Positions 26,980-35,987 of a DNA stretch of 64,000 nt are shown here, one piece after another; the first letter of the stretch is position 1, and each line of letters starts with the position of its first letter. Both the position numbers and the translations under genes were made by a program. This DNA comes from Psychrobacter glacincola (lineage in GTDB: Bacteria > Pseudomonadota > Gammaproteobacteria > Pseudomonadales > Moraxellaceae), in NCBI GenBank assembly GCA_001411745.2, contig LIQB01000003.2:205743-269742 (forward strand), in the 5' to 3' direction. The notes beneath the pieces were generated by a model, which saw nothing but the letters and a program-made list of their open reading frames with translations, did not search any database and was not told the origin of the DNA.

Positions 26980-28236
26980 TTATGATGCCGCTACATTGGT
27001 TTGCGTCGTGTCATTATTTTCTACGACATTCACCGTAACCTGACCACTAAACTGCCCTTGCTCATTACTGTTTACCTGTGCAAGCTTGGCATTTAAACCC
27101 TGCGCAACAAGTGTGCTCGTAAATTTATCAAGACTATTACGATCAGGGGCAATCAAGGTAAAGCTGAGTGCTGATGGCTGCATCACTAACGCTTGCGCCC
27201 GCAGTGAAGACTGTTTGATTAACGGGGATATGCGAGTCAATGCTGCCATATGAGAGGCTGGTGCTTGGCTATCACTGCGCAGCTTTGGTTGCAATTGCAC
27301 TTGCAGTTTGGTGCGCGAGCTTAATGGCTCGTTTGGAAACCAAGCTTGATACTGCGCCGCAATCTCAGCTTTGGTCGCTACCGCCGCCTTATTATACTGA
27401 TACCACTGCAGGCCATCGGTCGCCATCTGTAATACCAGTGCCGATAACGCGACCATCGCTGCCACACGCAAATACGGTGAGAGCTTTGAGTCCGTTGATT
27501 TAATAAAGAAGTTAAGCGCGTGACGCTCAGGGCTGTCAACAGGCTTGGGCGGCGTGGTCAATGTGGTTAATAATAACTGATGATCTGCAACAAGCGCGGC
27601 CGTTTGTGCCATAAAGCTCGTGGGCATTGACGAATTTGTTGGCTTTGAAAAATCATCTAAAGCCGTTATGGGCGGCAATAGATTCACTTCACTTAAATGC
27701 GGGAAACGTTCAAAAATTAAGGGCAAATAACTGACAGCCATACCTTGTCTCAATGACTGACGCAGTAGCATGGTGTGCTCATCTTGATACAGTGTTACTT
27801 GCTGACCTGCCCCTTCATCTGGCGTTGGTAGCAATAAAAAATCAGGCAGTAACGCCGTTATGCTCATGCTAGCGAGCTTAGCACTCTGCTGCCATGACTC
27901 GATATCGCTTTGCGCCAGTGCATACAGTTGGTGATTATCGGCTTCACTGATTTGCCGAATCGCCAATTGCTCGACAGGGGTCAAGGATGTCTCTTCAAAC
28001 AAGTATTGCTTGCCGCTATTGCCCAGCTGTTTAAGCTGAGTCGCATTCAGCTCAGTATCTACCTGCAATATATGGCTTGATGGAAAATATAGACACAAAG
28101 TCTTCTGCGCATTGGTTTTATAATTACCATAGATCGTTTGCAGCTGTTGCCAACCATCAACCGTTTGCCACTGCTGAATATCTTCATGCCAGACAGCTAG
28201 CGGGCTATGCTGCGCTCGTAACCAAACATGTAACAC
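26980..28236 (-). CDS. gspL: type II secretion system protein GspL
   Basis: GspL has a cytoplasmic actin-like domain that binds GspE, one membrane helix, and a periplasmic domain that pairs with GspM. Here the cytoplasmic part spans 1 to about 250, the helix lies near 255-275 (LRVAAMVALSALVLQMA), and the remainder is periplasmic. The sequence is divergent, but the layout, the 418-residue length and the gspM gene directly downstream make the call safe. Confidence 0.88.
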   Translation of the reverse strand: MLHVWLRAQHSPLAVWHEDIQQWQTVDGWQQLQTIYGNYKTNAQKTLCLYFPSSHILQVDTELNATQLKQLGNSGKQYLFEETSLTPVEQLAIRQISEADNHQLYALAQSDIESWQQSAKLASMSITALLPDFLLLPTPDEGAGQQVTLYQDEHTMLLRQSLRQGMAVSYLPLIFERFPHLSEVNLLPPITALDDFSKPTNSSMPTSFMAQTAALVADHQLLLTTLTTPPKPVDSPERHALNFFIKSTDSKLSPYLRVAAMVALSALVLQMATDGLQWYQYNKAAVATKAEIAAQYQAWFPNEPLSSRTKLQVQLQPKLRSDSQAPASHMAALTRISPLIKQSSLRAQALVMQPSALSFTLIAPDRNSLDKFTSTLVAQGLNAKLAQVNSNEQGQFSGQVTVNVVENNDTTQTNVAAS

Positions 28237-28456
28237 TAAGCGTGTCCTTAATTATTAAAGCTGTTTTAAAGGTAGGATTCAGACAATTTCATGCTGATGC
28301 AGGTTGGTTTGTTATCATCATTGTTCTCCTGTAATAGCTAAAACCTGATGCATTAGTGACTGAAATTTTAGTAGCCAACCCTTATTTAGCCAGTTTAACA
28401 CCACTAAGCGTCAATAGACTAAGTATCAACAGTATCACTGACGATTCGACCTAATC

Positions 28457-28915
28457 TCAATACGGCTGCTCAGGCACAAAACGATCAATCTCTCTTGCCA
28501 TACCTGCCATTACAAAGTCCATCCCAAATACCCTTGCTTCTGCAAGAGAAAATGATTCAGGATAATCACCAGTTAATAGACCAGCGATATAAGCAACGAT
28601 AGACATATGACACACCACTACCAGACACTCAGCGTCAATATTCGCAATATCTATTAAAGCTTGACGCGCATCATCAGAAGGCGTGATATTTTGCTGTACG
28701 ATTACTGGAACCTTGGGCGCGCGTGTTTGAAATGCTGCTAGCGTCTGCTGCGCTCTATCATAGGGACTGACGACAAAATAATCAGGATGATAGTGAGTCA
28801 TCACATACTCTGCCGTCTGCATTGCTTGCTGTTGACCAAAGTCAGTTAACTGGCGCGCGCTGTCTGGACGCGATTCATCTTCTGCTTGACCATGACGTAC
28901 TAGTATAATTTTCAT
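28457..28915 (-). CDS. sixA: phosphohistidine phosphatase SixA
   Basis: A 152-residue histidine phosphatase with the RHG signature at residues 7-9 (LVRHGQAEDES) and a second active-site His in VVCHMSIV. SixA in E. coli removes phosphate from histidine phosphotransfer proteins such as NPr. The gene follows gpsA by 84 bases on the same strand and may share its transcript. Confidence 0.93.
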   Translation of the reverse strand: MKIILVRHGQAEDESRPDSARQLTDFGQQQAMQTAEYVMTHYHPDYFVVSPYDRAQQTLAAFQTRAPKVPVIVQQNITPSDDARQALIDIANIDAECLVVVCHMSIVAYIAGLLTGDYPESFSLAEARVFGMDFVMAGMAREIDRFVPEQPY

Positions 28916-28999
28916 AACCTTCCTTTATGCATTGTCATGATGACGTTGTTTGCAGAATAATCATTCTTAGAACAATGTCATCATTTAACATTGGGGTTT

Positions 29000-30295
29000 T
29001 TACTTACTGTCAGTATCGCCACTTTCATCATCAGTGCTATCGCTTGACGTCTTCATCTGCGCAGTCAGCGCCGCATTACTATGATCATGTGCCATTACAA
29101 ATTCAACATCACTACGGAAGCCAGCTTCCATGAGATGTAACGCCACACCTAGTGCTGCTTTATCTTCATAAATGACCGCATACAATGCATGGGTAATAGG
29201 CATGTAGATGCCTTCTTTGGTAGCTTTCTCATGCACTTGCTGAATGGTATTGACCCCTTCAGCTGTTTGACCGAGTTTTTTCACCGCGGCCTCAATACTC
29301 ATACCGCGACCGAGCATGTTGCCGATACGATAGTTACGACTGAGCTCTGAGCTACAAGTGGCGTATAAATCACCCACACCAGACAACCCTAAGAAGGTAA
29401 GCGGATTCGCACCCGCCTCAACCCCAAAGCGGCTCATCTCTGCCAAGGCACGAGTCAATATCATCGCTTTGGTATTTTCACCGACATCATAAGCCGCTGC
29501 CATTCCCATGGCAATCGCATAGATATTTTTTAGCGCACCGCCAAGCTCCACACCTTTGACATCATCACTGGCAAACACTCGGAAAAACGCACTATGTAAT
29601 GCGGCTTGTACGGCATGGCGCAATGGCTCAGATTCACTGGCAATAACGGTCGCTGATGGCATGTTTTTCATGATTTCTATCGCAAGGTTTGGCCCCGACA
29701 TGACACCAAAATTTACTTCAGGTAGCTCATCTTTAATAATGTCGCTCATCATGGCAAAAGTATCTTTTTCCATACCTTTGGTCAATGACACAATAGACTG
29801 ACCACTGATAAATGGTGCAATATTCTTTAGGGTCTCACGAAAAGCCAAACCAGGCACCGCAATAAAAACGATATCTTTATCTTTGACGGCTGCTGCCAAG
29901 TCATGGCTGTATTTAAGGCTGTCATCAAGCTTATAACCTGGTAAATATTTTTTATTGGTCTGCGTTTTTACCATCGCCTTTACCGTACGCTTGTTACGTA
30001 CCCATAGCGTGGTATCACAGCCATTGCGTGCAGCCAAGTTTGCCATTGCTGTGCCAAAACTACCACCGCCTAAAAATGCCAAACGTAGCTTGGTAGGATT
30101 ACTGTGAATATCCGCCATGTTTTTTGCCACTGCTGATTCTACCGCGCTAGGATTGAGTTTTTTACGACCAATACCCGATTTGGTAGCACGTTCGATGATA
30201 CCTGCCAGCAGACTGTTTTGCTTTTCAGGGGCATTCGTATTCACCTCAGTATTATCGCTACTGATGTCTTTATTGCTATCATTAGGGCTGGTCAT
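29000..30295 (-). CDS. gpsA: glycerol-3-phosphate dehydrogenase [NAD(P)+]
   Basis: GpsA reduces dihydroxyacetone phosphate to glycerol 3-phosphate for phospholipid synthesis. The nucleotide-binding motif FLGGGSFGTAMA begins near residue 73, later than usual. Other marks are the GPNLAIEI and ELGGALKNIYAIAMG blocks and GLSGVGDLYATC. The 431-residue length exceeds E. coli (339) by a hydrophilic 70-residue N-terminal part and a Ser/Asp-rich C-terminus. No internal start with a good ribosome site replaces the first ATG. Confidence 0.96.
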   Translation of the reverse strand: MTSPNDSNKDISSDNTEVNTNAPEKQNSLLAGIIERATKSGIGRKKLNPSAVESAVAKNMADIHSNPTKLRLAFLGGGSFGTAMANLAARNGCDTTLWVRNKRTVKAMVKTQTNKKYLPGYKLDDSLKYSHDLAAAVKDKDIVFIAVPGLAFRETLKNIAPFISGQSIVSLTKGMEKDTFAMMSDIIKDELPEVNFGVMSGPNLAIEIMKNMPSATVIASESEPLRHAVQAALHSAFFRVFASDDVKGVELGGALKNIYAIAMGMAAAYDVGENTKAMILTRALAEMSRFGVEAGANPLTFLGLSGVGDLYATCSSELSRNYRIGNMLGRGMSIEAAVKKLGQTAEGVNTIQQVHEKATKEGIYMPITHALYAVIYEDKAALGVALHLMEAGFRSDVEFVMAHDHSNAALTAQMKTSSDSTDDESGDTDSK

Positions 30296-30451
30296 TTGCT
30301 GTTATCCGTATTGGCTGATTTATTATTAATAGAATTTATCATGGTTTATTTATCATGACTTATGACGCTTTAGAGCTTAGAGTATTGAGGCTATCTATCT
30401 TTTTGCTACACGACCGACTGTCTTTTTAGAGAGTGGTATTCGTCAAGAGAA

Positions 30452-30472
30452 AAGCGCCACTAAACAGCGCTT
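30452..30472 (-). terminator. weak intrinsic terminator after the nitroreductase gene
   Basis: A six-pair stem aagcgc/gcgctt with a nine-base loop is followed by four Ts on the minus strand, directly after the nitroreductase stop. Confidence 0.5.
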
Positions 30473-30479
30473 AGATATA

Positions 30480-31124
30480 TTATGACTCAAATCGCACTAA
30501 AGACTCGATATCAATCGGTTTACGGGCGGGTTCATTTTTGGGGCTGGTGCCAGTATAAACAAAAGCCGTCACATAATCATCTGGACCAACGTCAAAATAT
30601 GATTTAACAGCAGGTTCATTACATAGCAGTCCCGTACGCCACACTGTACTAAAACCTTGGGCTTTTAGCGCCAAAATCAGGTTTTGTACAGCCGCTCCCG
30701 CACTTAGCATTTGTTCAAAAGGAGGAACTTTTTTGTGCGCTTGTATTTTTGTGACAACCGTGATGATGACGGGCGCTCTTAGTGGCATGGCTTGAGTTTT
30801 TGCGATGTCCTTTTCGGACAGCGTTTCGCCCTCTTGCACCGCTTTGGCTTGAGCCGCTGCGACCAAGGCATTGCCCAATTCATGACGGGCGTCCCCCTGT
30901 GTCACTATAAAACGCCATGGGCGCAGTTTTTTATGATCTGGCGCTGTCGCCGCACACTCAATCGCTTTTTCGATTTGGGTCTGTGTGGGTGCTGGCTTAT
31001 CCAAATTACCCATACTGCGCCTTGAGTTGATCCAGCCAATTATTTCTTTACTGCTAATCGGCATACTGTTAGTGGTGATGTCTTTGGTCGACAATTTTTT
31101 ATCATTTTCTTCGGATGTAGTCAT
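30480..31124 (-). CDS. nitroreductase family FMN protein, YdjA-like
   Basis: A 214-residue flavoprotein with the NfsA/YdjA pattern: INSRRSMGNLDKPAP near residue 30 and CAATAPDHKKLRPWRFIV, then GAAVQNLILALKAQGFSTVWRTG split by FMN contacts. Such enzymes reduce nitro compounds or other electron acceptors with NAD(P)H; YdjA is the short single-domain type. The true substrate is unknown. It is transcribed in the same direction as gpsA but with about 185 bases and a weak terminator between. Confidence 0.88.
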   Translation of the reverse strand: MTTSEENDKKLSTKDITTNSMPISSKEIIGWINSRRSMGNLDKPAPTQTQIEKAIECAATAPDHKKLRPWRFIVTQGDARHELGNALVAAAQAKAVQEGETLSEKDIAKTQAMPLRAPVIITVVTKIQAHKKVPPFEQMLSAGAAVQNLILALKAQGFSTVWRTGLLCNEPAVKSYFDVGPDDYVTAFVYTGTSPKNEPARKPIDIESLVRFES

Positions 31125-31313
31125 TACCGCTCCTTATTTATTATTATCTTTTTATATAAAAAACCAATGCTTTGGTTGGCTCTCAATACTGTCAAAAAAC
31201 ACGTTATATCAAACGAATATATGCCAATATTGAGTGTTAGTGATTTGAATGGAAAACTATGAGCGTTTTAATCGACAACTTGTAGATTATCATCAGATAT
31301 GAAGAGTATTTAA

Positions 31314-32414
31314 TTATGCCGCATCATCGACCCGATGCTCCATGCGCAGATAATCCTCTGACTGCATCTCAAGTAAGCGCGAGCGTGTCCGTTCAATCTC
31401 AAACGCCAATTTCTCTCCTTGATATAGATCCAAAATCGACTGCTGCGCTCTAACCAGCAATTTAACACGGCGATCATAAAACTCATCAACCAGATAAATA
31501 AACCGACGGGTCGGATCACGTAAGTCATCGTCTAAGGCAGGCACGGCATTGACCAATACTGTGCTGAATTGCTTGGCGATTTCGATGAAATCAGATGCTG
31601 ATCGTGGCTCCATACATAAATGACGGAAATCACAGAATAAAATATCCTCAGTGCGAGCATTAATTCTAATTTCGCGACCATTGATCGTAATCGGCTCATT
31701 ACTGATTTTTTGGTTATTGGATAAACTGGCAAAACGGTTGGCTAACCAATGATGATTCGCTTTCGTCATAGGCGACTCATATAGCTCTGCCTGCTGCAAT
31801 ACGCGCAAACGATAGTCGATACCAGAATCGATATTCATCACCTTAGTATGACGCTCCACTTCAGCGATAGCGGGCATAAAACGGTCACGATGTAAGCCGT
31901 CTTTATACAATCCTGATGGCTCAATATTTGAGGTGGCGACCAATGTAATACCACGATTGAATAGCATGGTAAATAAATCACCCAAAATCATGGCATCAGA
32001 AACATTAGAAACAAAAAACTCATCGAAACAGATAATAACCGCTTCTGCATAAATGATGTCGGCGACTTTTTCTAATGGGTCACTCTCACCTTGCAGCTTG
32101 TTTAGCTCTTGATGAACGCGCTGCATGAAATGATGAAAATGCAGACGCATCTTGCGATCAATGGTCAATGAATCATAAAACATGTCCATCATCCATGTTT
32201 TACCACGACCTACCCCGCCCCACATATACAAACCCGTTGGTGCTGTCGGCTTGGGCTTTAAAAAGCTAAAAAAGCCTTTCTTCTGTGGCGCACTATTGAT
32301 GAGCTGATGATGTATCTCATCAAGATAGCTCATGGCCTTAAATTGCTGCTCATCTCGAGTAAACTCATCTGTACTGACGGCTTGCTCGTAACGTTGCAAT
32401 GGAGATAAACTCAT
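31314..32414 (-). CDS. zapE: cell division ATPase ZapE (AFG1-like)
   Basis: ZapE is an AFG1-type P-loop ATPase that acts on the FtsZ ring under stress. Walker A is WGGVGRGKTW and Walker B is IICFDEFFV, followed by ATSNIEP (sensor 1 type). The start at 32414 (MSLSPLQRYEQAVS) gives 366 residues, like E. coli ZapE (375). An upstream in-frame ATG at 32468 would add 18 hydrophobic residues with no better ribosome site. Confidence 0.93.
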   Translation of the reverse strand: MSLSPLQRYEQAVSTDEFTRDEQQFKAMSYLDEIHHQLINSAPQKKGFFSFLKPKPTAPTGLYMWGGVGRGKTWMMDMFYDSLTIDRKMRLHFHHFMQRVHQELNKLQGESDPLEKVADIIYAEAVIICFDEFFVSNVSDAMILGDLFTMLFNRGITLVATSNIEPSGLYKDGLHRDRFMPAIAEVERHTKVMNIDSGIDYRLRVLQQAELYESPMTKANHHWLANRFASLSNNQKISNEPITINGREIRINARTEDILFCDFRHLCMEPRSASDFIEIAKQFSTVLVNAVPALDDDLRDPTRRFIYLVDEFYDRRVKLLVRAQQSILDLYQGEKLAFEIERTRSRLLEMQSEDYLRMEHRVDDAA

Positions 32415-32542
32415 AATACGACTCATCATTAGACAAAATAAATAGTAAGGTAATGGTTGATTCTGCATGAACTCGTCAAAGTGAAGCGATCAGAGCTCAT
32501 GACTTAATAGCAGGCTTATATCCTAATATTACTAGGTAACAA

Positions 32543-33202
32543 CTAAGAGTCGCTACCAAAGGTATGATTTTCTAATAAGCCTTTCAACTCTGACAGACGT
32601 CCATGAAAAAAGTGCCCTGCGCCATCTACGACGCTGACAGCAATCCCTAATCGCTCCGCAAATGCTTGCATATTATCAGGGTCAATCACTTCATCAGCAT
32701 TGCCATAAATCTCAAACGTTTTATCGGCTGGCAAGCTTATATCACTGCTGTTATTTTTTTCAACGGATGGAGCAATAAGGGCGATTTTAGTAATCTCAAA
32801 ATCGCCTAGCCCCCAAATATGAGGGGCTTCAAGCACCTGCTCAGCCACCCGTGCTGTCACATAACCGCCAAAAGAGAAACCACCCAACCATAACTTGCGC
32901 GCATTGGTTTGCTCTGCAATCCATTGTAGCACGGTCATTGCATCTACGACTTCACCATCCGCATAATCGTGCTCGCCAGTCGACTGCCCGACACCGCGAA
33001 AGTTAAAGCGTACCACGTGCATACCATTATCACGAGCAAAGCGATACATCGTTGTCACCACTTTATTATTCATCGTGCCGTCGAATAACGGATTGGGATG
33101 ACACAGTAACGCCACTGTATCAGTATTTGGATTGTTAGGATTGTCTTGTTGCCAAAGCGCGTCGACTTCGAGCACGCCAGCAGGAGCAGGAATTAATGGC
33201 AT
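32543..33202 (-). CDS. alpha/beta hydrolase, small serine-hydrolase type
   Basis: A 219-residue alpha/beta hydrolase without a signal peptide. The nucleophile elbow is GFSFGG (S110), with a candidate acid near D170-D174 (YGNADEVIDP) and the catalytic H197 (GAGHFFHG). The N-terminal LLCHPNPLFDGTMNN block with RFNFRGVGQS is typical of the YsgA/CC_NAC-like small hydrolases of unknown substrate. It is close to zapE (128 bases upstream on the same strand). Confidence 0.88.
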   Translation of the reverse strand: MPLIPAPAGVLEVDALWQQDNPNNPNTDTVALLCHPNPLFDGTMNNKVVTTMYRFARDNGMHVVRFNFRGVGQSTGEHDYADGEVVDAMTVLQWIAEQTNARKLWLGGFSFGGYVTARVAEQVLEAPHIWGLGDFEITKIALIAPSVEKNNSSDISLPADKTFEIYGNADEVIDPDNMQAFAERLGIAVSVVDGAGHFFHGRLSELKGLLENHTFGSDS

Positions 33203-33516
33203 AAAATTACTTATTGATTAAAAATGAATAGGTCAATTATCCTAGATATGGTTTATATTTCAAGTGATTTGCTGTGTCATAGTACCGCTTATTTTCATTT
33301 TCGCTCATCATAAGTAAACGTCGCCTATGAATATATGATGAATATGTGCGGTCTCTGCAATACCGCACACAATAACCGACTAGACACCCCAGAGCCGAAT
33401 AGGGTAGATTCATCATAGTTGTTGAGCCACCTATGGACGGATACGTGCATGGCGTATCCTCAACTTTGCTGTGATATTCAACTTTATGTATGACTGACAG
33501 ACATTAGGAATCGTTT
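33203..33516. other. divergent intergenic region with two hairpins
   Basis: Two inverted repeats lie here: tgtgcggt/accgcaca at 33345-33369 and ggatacg/cgtatcc at 33439-33459, the latter enclosed by gttgag/ctcaac. Neither has a T run. They precede the small lipoprotein gene. Confidence 0.5.
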
Positions 33517-33885
33517 ATGAATACTATTAATAAAACCGCTGCACTGACTGCTACTTTGGCGACAGCACTCGCCCTAAGTGCTTGCCAAACTACGCCTTCA
33601 TCACCAGTTATCCAGCGTGCAAACTCTATTTATGAGACGACTGGCATCGCCGATAGCAAAGTAAAAGCACAGCAAAATGCGATAGACAGCGCACAAAAGA
33701 CTTGCAGAGGTAAGCAAGTTATTATCGTCGATGACAAAGTCACTTATAACGGTATTTTAGATGAGAATACCGGTCGGATGATTGGGCAAGCCAGTGCCGT
33801 CCTCGGTACGATCCTTGGTACGGGCTCGCCGAACTTATCACGTGACGACGATTACGAGTATAAAATCAACTTTCGTTGCCAATAA
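33517..33885 (+). CDS. small lipoprotein of unknown function
   Basis: A 122-residue protein with a lipoprotein signal (lipobox ALSAC, C23). The mature part has a helix rich in Ala/Gln (SKVKAQQNAIDSAQKTC), then strands (KQVIIVDDKVTYNG), a small hydrophobic stretch (GQASAVLGTILGTG) and a terminal Cys (NFRCQ). Two mature cysteines could form a disulfide. I do not recognise the family. A tandem repeat and a terminator follow. Confidence 0.8.
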   Translation: MNTINKTAALTATLATALALSACQTTPSSPVIQRANSIYETTGIADSKVKAQQNAIDSAQKTCRGKQVIIVDDKVTYNGILDENTGRMIGQASAVLGTILGTGSPNLSRDDDYEYKINFRCQ

Positions 33886-33920
33886 AATAATTATTATTTC
33901 ATAAAGCACTTATTTAGCGG

Positions 33921-33960
33921 CTCGTTATTTAATAAAGTATCTTGTTATTTAATAAAGTAT
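33921..33960 (+). repeat. two tandem copies of a 20-bp unit
   Basis: The units ctcgttatttaataaagtat and cttgttatttaataaagtat sit side by side and differ at one base. They lie between the lipoprotein stop and its terminator. Confidence 0.85.
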
Positions 33961-33961
33961 G

Positions 33962-34019
33962 TAGCCAACCAATCAGCGATAGGAATATATTAGTCGCTGA
34001 CTGGTTGGCTTCTCTTTTT
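33962..34019 (+). terminator. long-stem intrinsic terminator
   Basis: A 17-bp stem (agccaaccaatcagcga with its complement, one mismatch) is followed after a few bases by a T run at 34014-34019. It ends the lipoprotein transcript before xseA. Confidence 0.8.
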
Positions 34020-34118
34020 GTGTGCTCGCTTTTGGGGTAAACTACCCTTTCTGATTTTTTATGACTCTTACTCTATAAACAGCCCGTTTTTAAGCTCCCT
34101 CACTTTTGGTCTATTATT

Positions 34119-35633
34119 ATGCGCAAACCCAACCTGTCAAATATGAAACCAGCTAAGGTATTAGCGCCTGCTAAAGATTTAGCGACCTTGGAGGCCGAGT
34201 TAGCTGAGCAAGAAAACAATATTGAAGTCAATTTAGAAGATACCGTTCTGCGGTTAAGTGACTATTTATCAGCTGTTGATATGGTTATCAAACAGACCTT
34301 TAACCACCGTGTATGGGTGAAAGCAGAGATTCGCAATCTATCTAGCAAAGGCGGGCATTATTACTTTGAGCTGGCAGAAAAAGATGACGACGGTAAGGTC
34401 ATTGCTAGCTGCCGCGGCAATCTTTGGCGCTTTAAAGCAGCACGCGTCTTAGCAAAATTTGAGCGCGCAACTGGCATGCCGCTTGACCGTGATTTGACGG
34501 TATTGCTCAAAGTATCCGCAGGCTTCCATGCGCAATATGGCTTCTCTCTCACTATTGAAGATATTGACCCTAGCTACACGTTAGGCGACTTGGCACGGCA
34601 ATATGCCGAAATGGTCGATCGCTTGACGGGAGAAGGTTTATTAAACCTGAATCAACAGCTGCCTGTTCCGTTTGATATTGAGCATGTGCTGGTCATTGCC
34701 CCTGAAAAAGCCGCCGGATTAGGCGATTTTCAAGCCGACGCTGATCGCTTAGCGCGCACAGGTGCCTGTCATTTCCATTATCATAACGCGACCTTTCAGG
34801 GTAATCATGCGCCAAGCGAAATCCGCCAAGCAATCGTTAACGCCCAGCAGCAGTTTTTTGATACTTATGAGCACCTGCCAGACTTATTAGTCATTATTCG
34901 TGGCGGCGGTGCGGTCGGTGACTTAGCCTATCTAAATGATTATGAATTGGCAGCATTGGTTGCCGAGCAGCCTATCCCTGTCTGGGTTGGCATTGGTCAC
35001 GAGCGTGATAAAGTTATCTTAGATGAAGTGGCGCATACTAGTTTTGATACCCCATCAAAGGTGATTGCCGCTATCATGACGCATTTAGCCCAGCTCGTCA
35101 CTCAAACGCTGCAATACCAAGCGCAAATCAAACAAGCTGCTCAGCGTCAATTAAACACCGCTGAGCAGCAAACGACACGCCAGTTGAGCCAAATACAATC
35201 GCAGACGATTGGTCAATTAACCGCTCTGCAAAAAGACAGTGATTATGCGTGGCGTAGTATTCAGCAAAGCGCCCAGCGACAGGTCAAGCAAGCCGCCAGA
35301 CTCACCAGCGAGCTACGCACACAGACTCAAGCAGCGGCTTATCAGCAGTTAACAGTGGCTGCTAGTGCCAGTCAAAACAACCAAAAAACGATTATGCATT
35401 CGGCACAGCAGCAGTTAATACAAGCACAGCGTGATAGCGAACATCTGCGTGATATTGTGCTCCTGCATCGCCCTTCTCGGGTGCTCAAGCAAGGCTATAC
35501 CATGCTTACTGATGCAAAAGATAAGCAAATACTGACCAGCGGTACGCAGCTCCATCCAGAACAAACGGTGCACATCCTCTTAAAGGACGGTAAAGCAAAA
35601 GCACAGATTATTGACGTAAATATTAATAAATAA
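34119..35633 (+). CDS. xseA: exodeoxyribonuclease VII large subunit
   Basis: XseA is the catalytic subunit of the single-strand nuclease ExoVII. The N-terminal OB fold begins near LRLSDYLSAVDMVIK, followed by VWVKAEIRN. The core has IEDIDPSYTLGDL and VIIRGGGAVGDLAYLNDYELA. The C-terminal half (about 320-450) is a long Gln/Ala-rich coiled coil, as expected for binding several XseB subunits. At 504 residues it is longer than E. coli (456) through an N-terminal extension of about 40. xseB follows after 62 bases. Confidence 0.96.
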   Translation: MRKPNLSNMKPAKVLAPAKDLATLEAELAEQENNIEVNLEDTVLRLSDYLSAVDMVIKQTFNHRVWVKAEIRNLSSKGGHYYFELAEKDDDGKVIASCRGNLWRFKAARVLAKFERATGMPLDRDLTVLLKVSAGFHAQYGFSLTIEDIDPSYTLGDLARQYAEMVDRLTGEGLLNLNQQLPVPFDIEHVLVIAPEKAAGLGDFQADADRLARTGACHFHYHNATFQGNHAPSEIRQAIVNAQQQFFDTYEHLPDLLVIIRGGGAVGDLAYLNDYELAALVAEQPIPVWVGIGHERDKVILDEVAHTSFDTPSKVIAAIMTHLAQLVTQTLQYQAQIKQAAQRQLNTAEQQTTRQLSQIQSQTIGQLTALQKDSDYAWRSIQQSAQRQVKQAARLTSELRTQTQAAAYQQLTVAASASQNNQKTIMHSAQQQLIQAQRDSEHLRDIVLLHRPSRVLKQGYTMLTDAKDKQILTSGTQLHPEQTVHILLKDGKAKAQIIDVNINK

Positions 35634-35695
35634 GAAGTACAACCTACCGTCGATTCAACTTAATCAAAGACTTTATTTTAAAATTAGGAAACCTT

Positions 35696-35944
35696 ATGAC
35701 AACCCCTACTCGCAAACGCAAAAAAGCCGCCCCAAAAACCTTTAAGGCGGCTTATGATATTCTAAAAACCAATGCCGCTGAATTACAGCAACAAGATGAG
35801 CCAGATATTGATAATCTGATGACCACAGTGGAAGAGTCAATTGCTGCTTATCGCGTTTGCGAAACCCGTATCAATGCGGTACAGCAAGCACTAGATGCCG
35901 CTTTTGCTGAAGAAGAAGATAAAACAGAGAATAGCGACAGTTAA
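35696..35944 (+). CDS. xseB: exodeoxyribonuclease VII small subunit
   Basis: The 82-residue helical protein matches XseB in length and pattern (FKAAYDILKTNAAEL, then VEESIAAYRVCETRINAVQQALD). Several copies coat the XseA coiled coil. It converges on pncB with only 37 bases between stops, and that gap is a pentanucleotide repeat. Confidence 0.93.
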   Translation: MTTPTRKRKKAAPKTFKAAYDILKTNAAELQQQDEPDIDNLMTTVEESIAAYRVCETRINAVQQALDAAFAEEEDKTENSDS

Positions 35945-35950
35945 GTTAAG

Positions 35951-35987
35951 TCTATTCTATTCTATTCTATTCTATTCTATTCTATTC
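35951..35987. repeat. pentanucleotide microsatellite, seven TCTAT units plus tc
   Basis: Seven perfect tctat units run through the gap between convergent xseB and pncB. The last unit overlaps the pncB stop codon, read TAG on the minus strand. Confidence 0.97.

Noticed and set aside
35951..35987. Microsatellite as a phase-variable switch of pncB
   Set aside because: The stop codon lies in the first repeat unit read, so unit number cannot shift the pncB frame.
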